Shown: positions 32,925 to 46,562 of the stretch, one piece after another | How the letters are laid out: every line of letters starts with the position of its first letter | Numbering within the stretch: the first letter of the stretch is position 1 | From: Phoronis australis | Lineage: Eukaryota > Phoronida > Phoronidae | Reading direction: 5' to 3' | NCBI GenBank assembly: GCA_002633005.1 | Contig: NMRA01000003.1 | Coordinates: 1,918,727 to 1,978,726, forward strand | DNA length: 60,000 nt | Notes under the pieces: model-generated | Database searches by the model: none | What the model saw: the letters and a program-made list of their open reading frames with translations, nothing else | What the model was told of the DNA's origin: nothing | Made by a program: the position numbers and the translations under genes

Positions 32925-35900
32925 TTATAACAGTAGAGTATTGGCAGTGTAAGGATGCGAGGCCACCAGATGGCTCTTGAGCGCTGTCTTCTGGTAGAAA
33001 TCTTTACCACAGTACTGACATACAAATGGCTTCTTGTCAGCGTGAGTGCGTCGGTGTGTATTCAAGGTACTGGCAAGGGTAAACCCTTTGCCGCATATAT
33101 CGCACTTGTGAGGTCGCTCTCCTGTAAAAGAGTTGCAAAATGACACTATGTCTTTTTTGTAAAGTAGGCCTACTGGTTAAAAGAACACATTGTCTCCTTG
33201 GTAACGAGTTCGCGCCTGGACACCATTCCACTTTTTTTCTTGCTGGTTTTGTATCTTGTGTTTTGTTGGTTTTTAGTAGTGTAAAAACATGACCAACTGT
33301 GCACTCCCTTTGAGTTGACCCTAGTCTGGGAGCTTGCACGTACTCAAAGTTGAACGCTTTGTCCGACAATGTTTTTCAATCATGTGTATGTTGCTGGACA
33401 AAATGACTCCGTGACGTTATTTAGAGATCGAAAAATGTGTGTATGTCTGTTTGTTACTGCACTTAAATTTTCGCCTCCCTCTTACCTGTGTGACCATAAA
33501 TGTGAGCTTGTAGGTTTCCCTTCTGGTTGAAGCCTTTTCCGCATAATTCACAGGAGTAGACCTTTTCGTCGGAATGAGTTCTCATGTGGTAAGTGAGGTG
33601 GGTGAGCTGTTTGAAGCCACGCCCACAAATTTTGCACTTGTGCGGTTTCTCACCTAAAAACAAAAAGTCATTTTCGTAATTTTTGTAGATATTATGGATA
33701 CAGATTTTGTACCTTGCTTTGTCTACAAATTTTAATTTGTAAACACTAATTAAAAGATATCTTTCATCGACAGCCGTAGAGCAACTTTCGTATATAAATA
33801 CTGTCGTACCGCAGACGTAAACATGGATATTTACCAGTATGTGTATACGAGTGGATCTTCATATCAATTTTCTGGTGAAATCCTTTGCCGCAGTACTGAC
33901 ACACGAATGGCTTGTAGTTGGTGTGGGTTCTCATATGTGTGTGGAGGTTCGACGCTCGGTTGAAGGCCTTGTTGCACTGTGGACATATGTACGGTTTCAC
34001 TGTGGTGTGGGTGAGACGATGGCGGGTCAAGTTCCCTGGCTGGCGGAATGCTCGTCCGCACAGTTCACACTTAAACGGCTTGTCACCAGTATGGATACGC
34101 TGAAAAGAATATTTTTGTTAGGATAAATATGTGTCTTTATTATTCGGAAATCATTTTCAATGGTCTCCAATTTCAAAATTTTCTTTCCTTTGGCTTTTTG
34201 TATAGATCGTATAGTTCTAGGATTCGTCGTGAAATCCGTGGATGTGTGCATACGTAATTATGGCCAGGCGTTGCTTTACAATTTTTAATAATTAATGCTG
34301 TAATGTTGCGTAACAGGAAAGACACAAAATTGTCAACTGTACTTATAAGGGTAAGCGTCGTATCGTATTTCTTTTAATGCCCGTATCCTAAGTACCCGTG
34401 AATAGCCCGCCACACAATACTTCGTAATCCTATAAAGCAGCCATTGAGAACGTTCTCCTTCGTATCTATAACAGCTGACTGTGTTGAATAAACGGTTGTC
34501 GTTGAAAGTGCAAACAATTTATTTCGTTTTGTTAGGTCAGGTTTAATGTTGAATTAAGACGTACACTTCTATGAGCTTTGTGTATTTTATGATATTCACT
34601 GGCGAAGTCAATTCACGGAATTTCAAATTGGTTGACGTCTATTTGATGTTACCGGATACCTTTCCATTGAAGTTAGCTGGAACGTGACAAGTTTAGTCAT
34701 AATAAAGCAACAATTTCACGTAATGCCGCGGTAGATTGCGTTAGTCGTGTACAAGCAACACAGTTTACTCAACTTCTTATATGAAACAGATTGGCCGGAA
34801 CTATACGTATTAAAATCGGAGAAAAGGCACGGGAAGTTCATGTGACTACCAAATGATTTTTGTGAATTACCATGTTTGAGTTCTGAATTTAGATTGTTTT
34901 TAGTTCGAATCAATGTTATCAAACTTTTCTGTGGCATTATATATTAATATACAACTTCAACTGTCCGCGCTGATAGGACCTGTTTGATGATAATAGAGAT
35001 AATTTAGATTTAAGCTGTCGATGCAGAATAGTTGACAGTACCACCAGTCCTGTCCATTTCTCGACAAAACGGTCGTTTAATTACACAACGTTACAACAGT
35101 TACGCCATACTGTCTCGTGAGTTTGGTGTTCTTACGAGTAGATGAGACAATATAAGGGATGTGTACAGCCTACTGACATCCACCTTGACATATGGCACAT
35201 TAGACACCTGCACAGACACGCATGGCCCTCGCTAAACGCTTACCAATTCCCTTTATTTTAACAGCCGTCAGTTCCGTAAATTTATCACTATCTTGCATAA
35301 CCACGATAACAACCATTTTCTACGCCTCATCCTCCTCTTTAATGGAGTTTTTGTTCGCCAATAAAAGTTGTTAATGGGAGACGTGACATTAAATTATGCC
35401 AATTTTATTGTCTGTATGGCTGATACGAAATTATGAGCGATTCTACAAGACGCGTGTATACTAGGAGTTTCTACTAATAGTCCCCGCCCACAGTATAAGC
35501 CACGGCTGTACTTTTGGAGTCTCGAAATTTCCTCGCTTTGTAGGATTTCTGAAGAAGAACAATGTGAACGGGTGTCTAAGAAACAAAAGACTATTTGAGA
35601 AACAGGACATTAGCTTATTCCAGCACAATTCTGGCTTGTGTACGACATAATCATAACTACAGGCACCTATGAACTACCGTTGGTATCATAAATTTTCACA
35701 CAGAAGTCCTCATTCTATGTCAATATCGCAGGCACATTTTTTCGTTTTGGGTTCGAACTTATACACTTATTTTACTTATGACGGTCGTAACTTTGAACTT
35801 GCACGCGGTTCGTTTACGTGGGACGTGAAGACTGTCGTTTATTGTGTATGAAATGAACTGTACGTCATTTGCAATTATTTACCTTTCACTCTTATAGAAA

Positions 35901-38403
35901 AACGCAGCGTTGCGTTTGCAACAACTTGCCTACGACCGTCGTAGCTACTGCCAGACCTTTGATAACATGGACACCAGCAAAGTCTTCGCAGTTTTGGCGA
36001 TTACCAGGAGCGGATCCAGGATTTTGAGTTAAACCCGCCACTGATCACGTATACCATAAATGATTTTGCGCTCATAGAAATATCCGCGTTATAGTCTAGT
36101 CATATTCGGATGATTAAGTTTATCCAAATAGTAAATATAACAAGAAACACAGGAACAGCAGTAGCTGTTAAGTAAATATGATTGTATGGCTAATAAGTTT
36201 TGTTGTTCACTTTTAATTTGTTAACTCATTTAAGGTCCTCAATTATCACCACTGCTATATATGAGTTAATAAGCTCTTGCTTTCTTTGCCTTTCACTACA
36301 GACAAATATTTAACTACATTATTTATTCTTGAAGGAATAATCAGGTAGTGAGTGAGTGAGTGTTGTAGCTGCGAAGATTAAGTCACTATAGTTCCTTTAT
36401 TCAGTCGTCAATGGAAAGCTGGCAAATAGCGACTGCCTCTGTCGAAGTTTGGATTTTGTTTGAATGACTCCTATCCATGTGTGTGAGGGATGAAACACAA
36501 CATTGACGGGAACTCAAGCAATTAACAAATAAGATATCTAGTTATCTTTTATGATTTTTATGATTCGCTTTGTTGAAGACAGCTAAACCAAGAAAATAAT
36601 TTACATTCTCTGTTTTTGATTCCCAAACTTTCAATACGTGCATTCGAATATTTTGACGACAGGAATGTGACTGCAAGACGACGTAGTTTTGTTATTATAT
36701 AAATCACCAAATGATTGAAATAGTATCTACAAAATTAACTAGCGAAAAACCATGTTACTTACCTCTAACGTGATGTTTGATTTTTATGCGTTTCAATGAT
36801 AAAAATGTACGGATTCATAGGAAATAAGTTACATTGGAAAATAAGTTTCCTGTCCACTCGTCCGTGTGCATAACGTTTCTCTTCATTCGAGGACATGTGT
36901 GAAGAGTTTCCTAATGAGAAAGTCAGTGTTTGCCTGTGTCATTTATTTTAGGGATTTATGTTTGCATCAAATTAGACTAAATTCAACACCTCGCAACAAC
37001 CACTCATTATTCTGACCCAGATTACCCTGGTTACGAACAGCAAGAAAAATACCATCACAAGTTCCAATGTGGTGTGAAGTTGAACAGACATCTATTTACG
37101 AAAAAGTCGAAGACTTTTTTTCTTATAGTGTTCCAGTGCTGTAGTGGGGCGTAGGCGCACGTAAGCGCAGCCAACCACCTTTTGGCATTTGAACGTAACG
37201 TTTACGCATCGCAAGTTACGTTCAGTGCTCAAGGTGGTACGGTGGGCTTTGGGCGCCTACTTACCTCTTATTTTACCACTACAGCACTGTTGCGTTCCGT
37301 CAAAGGAGCGATCTTTTGATTTAGATCACTAATACCGTTACAAAGTCGACGTCAACTTGTTCCTTACTCAAATGAAACTTATTTCTGGTCTTGAAAAGAA
37401 CTTATTAGTTCTGGTGGCTTACCTTATGAGTAACCAACGTGTTACTTCTACTGAACGCCTTGCCGCACACGTCACATTTGTATTTCTTCACAGGGGGAGG
37501 TTTGGTCGGGTCGTTCCTCCTGCCGATGTTCATGGCAGCGCCGAGAGTTAGGAGAGTTGGGTGGATCACGCCCGTGTTGCCACTGGGAGACATAAACAAC
37601 GGACCCCCAAGGCTGGTTGGAACAAGGTGCGGGAACTCCGGGCGGTGCATAAAGAGAGAAGACGATGCCACGGACGGCAAGAAAGGTGGCAAAGGAGGAG
37701 GAAGTCCCCTTCCTAGAGAAGCAAACGGCACTGGTGGCATGAAGCCGTGGTACATGGCATCTGTAAGACTGCTCGTTACTTGAGCTGGAGCAGGGTCGCC
37801 AGATGTGCTCTCGGTAGATTTCGTGGGCGATCCGACGGTAAGTGATGACGAACTGGGTGAAGATGATGGTCTACACGTAGAACTATTTACTGGGGATCTC
37901 CGGTTGTCTCCCTCCCTTACAGATTCTTTATCACTGTCTGAATTTTCGTTCTTCAACGTTGGAGATTCCGATTGCTCAGTGAGTGACAGTTTTTTGTCTG
38001 CTTCCGGTAACAATGGAGTGCTCAAGTAATTCTCTCCTCTTTCGAGTTCCTTCAAGTACTGTGCTGTTCGCATTACCTGGTGACCGGACAAGGGGGGTCT
38101 GGCAAGGTCATACGGCCGGAAAAGTCCTTTTGACCTTGATGAATTTTGGGATTGTTGAAAACTTGAATATGAGGACACCTCAGTGTTCGACTCCACCTTT
38201 AAACTGTCCATGCTTGATTTCAGTGGATAATATCGACGTAATGCGTTCATGTGCATGTCAATGTATCCGTTCAAATACGACAAGCTACCGGATTGTCCCA
38301 GATAAGAGCTCCCTATTCCATCACTCAGGGTGGCGGGACTTTTGAAGGCAGGATTGTGTGTAGTCGCTGGGAGCTTGAGAGGGGGTTCTGGGAATGACAT
38401 CAT
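32925..38403 (-). CDS. Eight-finger C2H2 transcription factor, FEZF/GFI-like
   Basis: This is a probable nuclear DNA-binding regulator. Coding exons in transcript order are 37423-38403, 33835-34099, 33486-33653 and 32925-33121, giving 536 residues with consistent phases. The first 300 or so residues are rich in Ser and Pro (a serine run near SSPSSSS, and [10 protein letters not shown]) with no catalytic domain. Eight fingers then run to the C-terminus, starting [18 protein letters not shown], split by introns at linkers. The register of fingers 1-6 ([56 protein letters not shown]) resembles FEZF. Finger 4 ([10 protein letters not shown]) also resembles GFI1. FEZF has six fingers, so two are extra, and I saw no FEZF eh1 repressor motif. 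The start used is the first of two adjacent ATGs after a strong acceptor at 38449-38450. Orthology is unsettled. Confidence 0.88.
37134..37289. mobile_element. hAT-like MITE
   Basis: The 14-bp perfect inverted ends CAGTGCTGTAGTGG and CCACTACAGCACTG bound a 156-bp partly palindromic segment. The CAGNG start and flanking octamers TAGTGTTC and TTGCGTTC (six of eight matching) fit an old 8-bp hAT target duplication. It lies in the first coding intron boundary region of the zinc-finger gene (intron 34100-37422), about 130 bases from the exon. Confidence 0.65.
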
Positions 38404-38847
38404 GACTGCTGAGAGACTGCCCGACCCACCTCGGCAAGAGCTTAATTTCTGTAGAAAGATGAAAACATAAAACTGTTCACTCAAAAATTGTTGTTTTTAA
38501 CGCTGAGAACCGAACTGAACGCTATTTTTCAACATGCGCTGTGCGCTGGTGTATGCTTTTCTTAACCATTGTAAAAATTGTCAATTGCTTTTATTATTAA
38601 TTTTGTATTCTTATTTTCCATTAGTTTAAAACTAGTTTTCCTTATTTTGCTATTGCTCTCTATAGTACTGTACTACTGCACCAATTAAACATTCCTGTCA
38701 ATTATTTTTATAGGTTTCGAATTGATCAACGATTTACTGATGGAAAATTTCTGATAAGCGGAATTCACTGTTATAGCCTACGCTGGAGTTAGCATCAAAT
38801 ATTTATCCAAAACTATAATAGTACCAATTGGTATTATCGTACCTTAC

Positions 38848-38960
38848 CTCAATAACTCGTAATTTCTCTACTCTCAATTCGGCTTCTGTTGTCGAACTGA
38901 GTGTGTCGGTTTACTGTCTTACGTTTATCAGTAGCGTGTGCAGCTGTTTTGATCCTGCCA
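38848..38960 (-). other. Probable 5' UTR exon of the zinc-finger gene
   Basis: In transcript direction ...TTATTGAG|GTAAGG makes a strong donor at 38847. A good acceptor (TTTCATCTTTCTACAG) at 38449-38450 lies 399 bases further on, before the first coding exon. The upstream limit is unknown; the end given is a guess. Confidence 0.45.
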
Positions 38961-39000
38961 GTCGTAATATACTCATTGAACCCCACGTGCGCAGGTAGGT

Positions 39001-39060
39001 TATTGGCTGACCGAAAGACTGGCTTAACCTATTGTTCGTTTAAAGGCTGTGATTGGTTGA
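39001..39060 (-). promoter_or_regulatory. CCAAT boxes upstream of the zinc-finger gene
   Basis: TATTGGCTG at about 39001 and GATTGGTTG at about 39051 read as CCAAT on the - strand. They are 40-100 bases upstream of the likely non-coding first exon, a usual position for CCAAT boxes. No convincing TATA box was seen. Confidence 0.4.
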
Positions 39061-40799
39061 AATACCCGTAGTCTCTGCTCGAGTCACTTGTGAAATTAAG
39101 TGTGAATAGTGTTACGTTAACATCCAACAGTGTTTGCCGCGACTGAAATCAAAAGTAGTGCCAGAGGTTTGTCATCATTTTAACATCCGGCTAAATCGGC
39201 TAAAACGTAAGAAATCAAAAAAAAAATTAGAGAATCATGTTGCTGCAATAAAAAATCAACTCTTCAAAGAGAAATAATTAATATTAATTTCTGATCAATC
39301 ATGCATATCTTTCCTTGTGGATTCATCTTAATTGAAAAGATAGTCAAAGTTAAAATTTATTGAAAAGAAAACCAGAAAAAATAAATACATAAAGCACTGA
39401 ATTAGTTCGGTGCACAGACAACTTTATGAAAATTCAGGAATTTAAATATATCACGCAGCCCTCAGACTATAAAACCAGCACACTGGGTCTATAAGTCGAT
39501 ATCAACCACTAAATAATTGCTCTGTGCTTACGATTAATGAAGGATAGAGCACTCAATGCATCGTTAACGTAAAATTTTGGCGTACTTTTATATGAGAAAA
39601 TATGATAATCTGAAGAAAGAAGTTGACAAAATAAGACCGGTTAAAATCCCGGAAATAAGAAGACTGATATTTTTTTTAAAGTAGGCGTTGTTTAAAAAAA
39701 TCTATAAGTTTTCCAGCCCAAAATAATATCAATGTTCAATATTTTGTCTGTTGAAGAATCTGTTTCTTCACCTTTTGTCGCGCACAACGATAAAAGACAA
39801 AATTTTCTTAAAAAAACATAAATAAAGTGAACTTCTCTGTGAAGGATTTGGCAAAAGGATGTATTTTTTCGCGTAGGGTTATGAACGTGCAGCTGTATTG
39901 GTAAAGCCGCAGGGGGTTGGCGACTTGCGTGCAAAATTTGTCAACAGTTTATAATTCTTCCACGAAATACATTTTCAATGACTATTGTGCGTAGGCAGAA
40001 TGATCTATGGGCTTAGCGTTTACACAGGAACCGCTCATTTGAGTTATCAAATTGGAAACTCTTATCTAACATTGAGTAAGCAAGCGTTCTTGTTACCCAA
40101 TGGGCAACTCAATTCAAAGGTTATTGGGCAAACAAGGTTTTGTTGATTCCATAGTGGTCACCTGGGCGTCCGCCGATTTGATGCTGGGAAGAACAGAGGA
40201 TCAAAGGGTTTGCTAAACAAGCTTGCCTTTCCTCTATACTTTCCGTCACCCGTTGTTGAAGTCAATCCCTTGAGTAAACAATTCAACATATTTCCATGAG
40301 GTCAATCACCCTCAACAGAAGCAGTGGTCGATTCTATTTGTTTCCACTGTGACTCAACTTTCGATGCTCAATTATTGTTACTATGAATTTCACTCGAATA
40401 AACAATTTCCAACAAATAATACACTTTTCTTTTTTTCAAATAAGTAATTAATAAAATCTCGGAGTGTTGGTTGCATTGTTGTGACCATTGTATTATATTT
40501 TACTATTAATCTAATCTTATAGTGAATATAATTTTGTTTGTATTCTAAACTGTAAAAGCCCCATGTCACGCCATATTGGATGTCATAATGAATTAAACTG
40601 AATATTGTGTTACAATGGAGTATTCGATCGCAAAAAACAATGGTTCCGTTTGATACCAGGAACACATATACAATATATTTTAATAGTCAGCGAGAAGAGG
40701 AAAGTAGACTTTTTTGAGAAGGTGACTCAAGCTTTATGCGACCATGACGGTCAATGAGAGAAATGTGCAAATGACACTCTTCGGGACAATGTTGATTAA

Positions 40800-41275
40800 G
40801 AAACAGCGGCATCAACCAAAACGAAATTAAACGTACCGTTCAGTCTCTCAAAAATAGGAAATTGCCGGGTGAGGACGGTATACCAAATGAACTTTTCAAG
40901 TCATCTGTCGAATTCTACCTGCAGTTTTGCATGACCTTGTTAGAGCTTTCAAAATAGTATGAGGATTTTTCCTGAAGCTTGGTCCAAGAGCATTATCGTA
41001 CTACTACATAAAAAGGGAGACAAAGGTAACCCAAGCAATTAAAAAGGAATATTTTTACTCGACAGCATAAGTAAAATATTTGCATCCATTCTCAACAAGA
41101 GGCTCACTGCCCAAACGTGAATGAATCTCAGAGGAACAAGTCGCTTTTCGCGCAAAACATTCAACAGTAAAAAGATTACATTGCAGAACTTGATCCAGAA
41201 ATACTTGACAAAACGGGAAGGAAACGTCGATTCGCATATATAAGCATTTGACCGCGTCGAGGTTCTCTGCATTTT
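40800..41275 (+). pseudogene. Decayed non-LTR reverse transcriptase fragment
   Basis: Across shifting frames the + strand reads EIKRTVQSLKNRKLPGEDGI followed by PNELFK, then a KKGDKGNP-like stretch, an ILNKRLTA-like block and a LQNLIQKYLTKRE-like block. These follow the order of motifs in LINE reverse transcriptases. Stops and frameshifts are frequent, so the copy is dead. Confidence 0.65.
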
Positions 41276-42784
41276 ATGTGTTACGTGCGAAGGGTATGCA
41301 CGGCAAAACGTATAAAATACGGATCATGTTTTAACATGGTTTTAAAAAATCCGCTGCCAGACAACCCCAATTTTTTGTTGTAAAACCGGTTTCAGGCAAA
41401 GATGCATTCTATTTGTTATGTTTGTGGCTGTTTTAGTTTCTACATGGTGGCAGAAGAATCTATGTTAATGCTGACTGCACGGTTAACTGCTCTCGAATGA
41501 CCTCACTGGTGTTGATGAGGAGACAAAAATGTATTTTGCAGGCGTCGTTATTAACACTTTCTATGAAATTGACAGTTGAGACACGCCCAGATCTCTACAC
41601 CATAGCTTGAAATTGTCACTGCCCTGTACTGGGTGATGTGAGCCGAGATTTGTTGATGAAAAAGATAGATGATGCACTAGTAGTTAATTTATTTCGAAGT
41701 AATGATCCTTTCGAATCAAAAAGCCTGGTGCTCTATATTTCAAGAGCAACAGTACTAAGAGCTGAGCTTTTATCATTGTTCAGTTGTATTTTAAATTATA
41801 TTGCGGGACCAGGGGCTACATACAATAAACATTTCAAATTCTGATAACCTGCCTTATTAGAAACATCGAAAAAGGGGTTCCATCCAGAAAAAAAAAACAG
41901 ACGTCGCCCGAAAGTGTAGTGCTGGAACACTGAATTGTCTCAGTAAAACTGCTTTATTCTGGCAAATATCGCTCACAGAACCGCATAACAGGTTTTTCAA
42001 GTAATCAGATCAACAAAAGCAAAAAAGGTCACATCAAGGAGCTAACTAAGCTGAGAATTTAGAGTCCGTTCCTGGTCCAGCAAGTCCTGAAGTCAGTGAG
42101 GACATCAAGGTTCACGCCGTCGTGATGTTTGAAAATACATGACACAAAAGCCTCTGCTTACTCGCTAACCAACGACCAATTATCTTGACTTTAATGTCCA
42201 TTGATCGTTACAGGATTACCCCAAAATTACAGAGGCCTCCATAGATATCAATTCAGGCGGTGTAAGTCATGAGGTAACGGTTGCTTAAATTAATAGGATT
42301 ACAGGTGATAGGTTTGGCTGGGGGCTATTCATTCCCTAGCGCCAGCTATGTTCCTTGGAATACAGGCTGAACCCTCACGGGCGCCAAGCTCACGCGACGC
42401 AATTGACCTGTCGGTTCGCGCACAGAGGTGAGAATCGGTGCATTTGCGGGTACATTAACACTTTAACAAATAACCAACAATTACTTCAACGAAAATCAAG
42501 CAGATTATTCTATTGATCGAACAGTTGGAGTTCCAAGTGCCAGCACTGAACTGATGGTAAGAAAATGGATGTAAAACGTTGGCCAGGGAACCATTAGTTT
42601 CAATGTCGTCAACCTAGAAATTCCCCAACATGTTATATTAAACTTCTAACGCTGGTAAGAAAATAAATCAATGTATATAAGTAAGGGTAGATGGGACGAA
42701 GTATTGATTAGCATACACACGATTTATAAAATATAATTACCAAACAAATAACATAATGATATGCATATGAATTGGAGATCTGAG

Positions 42785-43105
42785 ACTTTCGCCTGCTTAC
42801 TGGGTACCACCTGACACTTGCAGTACTTGCGGGAGAGTAAACGGGATGATATTCTGCTTGTTCACCGGTGGCTACCTGCCACATGCAGCACGCTGTGATC
42901 AGTGTTATATTCTGCCTGTTCACTTGGGATCACCAAACAAAACGGTACTTGCGGGGCTGTGAACAGTATAATATTCTGCCTCTTCACTGGGGACCACCTG
43001 ACAAAACAGTATTTGCAGGGCTGTGAACAGTATATTTTACCTGTTCACTGTGGACCACGTGACACATACAGAATTTGCGGTGCCGTAACCAGGATAATAT
43101 TCCGA
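42785..43105. repeat. Degenerate 65-68-bp tandem repeat, about five units
   Basis: Each unit has TATTCTGCCTGTTCACT, then GGGACCACCTGACA, then AGTATTTGCGGGGCTGTGAACAG with changes. The unit is not a recognisable gene part. The open frame at 42902-43111 only reflects the repeat. Confidence 0.75.
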
Positions 43106-43510
43106 CGATGAACAGGGATATTTTTATTAATTTAAAATAAACTTAATGTGCGAATATATTAAAATTATGGTCCCAGCGAAACTTACGCAAGCAACTTTCT
43201 ACCCCATGTCACTCATGTAAAAGACGTTTGCAATATTTATTTAATCGATGAACGAATCCCCAAGGGGAAATAGGTTAATTTAGTGGCCATAATCCTTGGT
43301 AGTTTCCCGGATGTGTAGTATGGCGAGATCCGCACTTCGTTAAGATGTTTAACCTAGTTCCTCTGTTTGAAATTTCTTTTTCAAACAATACCTTGATAAT
43401 AGAATTACGCTTTCTACACTGGGATGATGGACATTGCGCTGAGTATACAGCGCGAATAAAACCGTATGGAAACAGGTAAAAACACTTTGAATCCAGTAAA
43501 ACATATGTTA

Positions 43511-43645
43511 AAAAACGCCAGCTTTCGAGCCTTGATGGGCGCAGCTCTTAATCAGGTTGCGTGAAAGGCTTACACAGATCACTTCAATGTGTTCATACCT
43601 GATAAAGAACCGCGCCCAGGCTCGAAAACTGGTGCTTTTTAATAA
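43511..43645. repeat. Imperfect foldback (about 50-bp arms)
   Basis: The left arm AAAACGCCAGCTTTCGAGCC...GGGCGCAGCTCTTAATCAGG pairs with the right arm, whose complement reads AAAAAGCACCAGTTTTCGAGCC...GGGCGCGGTTCTTTATCAGG. A spacer of about 30 bases separates them. It resembles an old MITE. No flanking target duplication was clear. Confidence 0.65.
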
Positions 43646-46562
43646 CATTTTTTTATTTTTACCGAATTTTAAAGTGTATTTACCGGTTTCTTTATTATCT
43701 AATTTTTTCCATTCTCGACATACATCATTTTTAGCGAATGAAACGAATGTTTTTTGTAATTTTCCTGAAAACATGTAATGAGTTTACTCTATCAAAGAAA
43801 GTAGCAACGCCGAATTTAGACTTCACGGCACCGGAAGCTAAGAGAAGCCTTGGGCGCTACTGATTCAACGTGACTGGGGAATGAAACATGTGAATCATAA
43901 TGATCTGTTTAATTTTGGAGACTATGATGACGGCGTGTTGGAAAATATGAGAACTGACTGTGTTAACCCGATGTGTTTCTTTGAACTGAAGACTGCATAA
44001 GTATACATTCAGTCTCTAATTTTGAAGGCTAAAACATTATATATAGATTGAGATAACAAGCTATATTAGTTCTAAAGAATATACTAATTTAGTAACAGGC
44101 TATAAATGATATGAAATATAGATGTCTTATAAACCGAAAGAATAAATACAATATCTACAAAATTTACACCAAAAACACAATTATACTTATAAAAACGGCT
44201 GTTGATTAAAGAATCTACGATGAAGTCTCACCTAGTATTTCGTTAAAAATAATTCCCAAAATTGACCTCTCTTCATTCTTCAAAGGTTTCAATGATTGTG
44301 AGTGCCCACAACTGGTTAAAACAATGTCTAATTGTATATAAAGCAAAGAACTTGAAGACGATAAAGCATTGGTTAGGTGGATACTTGTCTTTTATAAAAC
44401 AGAAAATTTAAGAATCATTTTTTCGCCATATTACGCCTTAATTTAGTGATATTGTACTGTTGCTTTCCAAAAAGTGAATGCAAAACAGAGTTACACTTTC
44501 TGTTAGCGCTCATGTCTGCGATTTTTAAAGTAAAATAATATTATGCATCTTTTTATTATGTTTACACAGTCAAATGATTTTATTGTTATTGTCAAAGGCC
44601 CGCACGAGATTATCTTTCTCATTCGCACTAAAAGACAATAAAAAATATCAACGTTACTAGAAGTTAACTGAGTGTCCTTAAGTACACTGCGGAGACCTGT
44701 TTTGAAAGTTGTGTGAAAATTTTCACTATTTGAATGAAGCAACTATAAGCCCGCCTTCGGTAAATACTGACTTGATTTAGACATCTCACCGTTATGAAAC
44801 GCCTCTCACTCTTTTCGTTTTGGTCTATTCAAAACCATTTTTCGACAAAAGGACAATTTTACAGAATGTTTACGTGCGGTATTCATATAACTAGGGATTA
44901 TTTTGTTCTTCGCGAACCCCTGAACTGCCGAAAGGGGGGGATTTCAAAACTGAGACAGGCGTGTGAAATGCTAAGGACAACGTTTACAACGCATCTAAAC
45001 ATTATATTAAATCAACGAAAATATCTATGATGTTATGTTAAGGTATGAAAAGATTACATAGCTTCGCGTAACGGTATATGTAAGTATACCCAATAATGGC
45101 AACATCAAGCTATTAAAAGTCAAATTAAAAACTCGCCAGGTCTGTTTACAAAGAATGTAGTGAAATCTAAAAGTTTCCGTTGTTATTCTGTACACGTTCC
45201 ATTCAAGTGAGTTTGTAGTAATAGAAATGGGCATCAGTTAAGGGGTGTATAAAGAGAAGGAGGGTGAATTCTTCGATAATGGCCTGTTCTTAACACAGCT
45301 AAGATTGTCATTGATTTGCTAGTCTCGTAAAATATTGTATTGCTGAAAAATTAGTGTTTCATTGCCTGACATAAGTATTATCGGCACTCTCACATCCATT
45401 TCCAAATGAAAATTTGTATAGAATTTCCATTTTTAGAACACCAAGTTGCGCAATAATGTAACACTGGGATTAACTGTTTCAAACATTTATCAATTTATGT
45501 CTTGTCCTCAGGTATGCTATTAAGCACAAGCTTCGTACAAAGTCGCACTAGACATTTCCGCGTCGCTATGGTGTGAAAAGGTACACAAATCGTTTTTCAC
45601 AAAATTTGAGTAAAAAAATCTCACATCACCAAAATACTCTATTTGGACGTTAATTCTAATACGTCAGAAACTAACCCGGCAAAAGGTGTTTGGTGTATGA
45701 AATCCTGGAATCTGTACCAATCATACAATAACTATTTAGTGGAATGTAAACAAACTCTACTCGTTGTAACAATTTGTTGTTACACCTCCGTTTCCAATTT
45801 ATTTGTATGAGGTGTGCTTTATTAACATTTTTAAAAACAAAAATTTACAAATACCTCTTTTGAGCCAAAATGTGCAAAACTGGTACTTTTCCTTCTTAAT
45901 CCCTTTTTGCGCAAGACCTCTAGAAATTTTCATCTATATATCTCCGATTTTTTCGATTTTGTTACTATTCCTTGTAACGCTACATTCGCTTTCACCAAGA
46001 GGCATAATTTGAGAATAAGTCTAGACTAAATGTTTAGCGGTAAAAATTGGTTATGTGAAGTTTTCAACTAAAATGAAACAGCAAGGGTATTATCAAGACT
46101 ACAATAAAATGTAATTGTCTCTCAAAAACTAATTACAAGAGCAGTCCAAGGTGTATAAAATCTACGTCCTACGACGTACCTCTGATGATAACGCCCGGCT
46201 AAGCCAAAATAGATTTATACATAGAGGTAAGCATAAGGGATAATTGTTAACACAAACACGGACGTTAGAGCAAATCACAGTTCACCATACTAAAACAATA
46301 AGAGTAGCGCACTCACTGACTCTCTCCGTTATCTAAGATTACAATCATATATCGCCTTTCGGATTGCGCAATCTATTTAGATAGTAATTACGCTTAAAAA
46401 CAAACGATCAGCTTAGCGATACGCATGGGGTCAGTGAGTACGAAATGAGCCTCTCTGATGCACTTCCCTCGTAACTGATAGAACAAGAGTAGCTTGGTTT
46501 GGCAAGACAAATACGAATTGAAGTTTTTATTGTGAAAGCGTAACATCGAGACATTAGCGAAT

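Noticed and set aside
33037-33369. 110-codon - strand frame overlapping the zinc-finger exons
   Set aside because: It is a shadow frame of the finger exon at 32925-33121 and its intron.
37439-38345. Several + strand frames of 74-120 codons
   Set aside because: They are antisense shadows of the large first coding exon of the zinc-finger gene.
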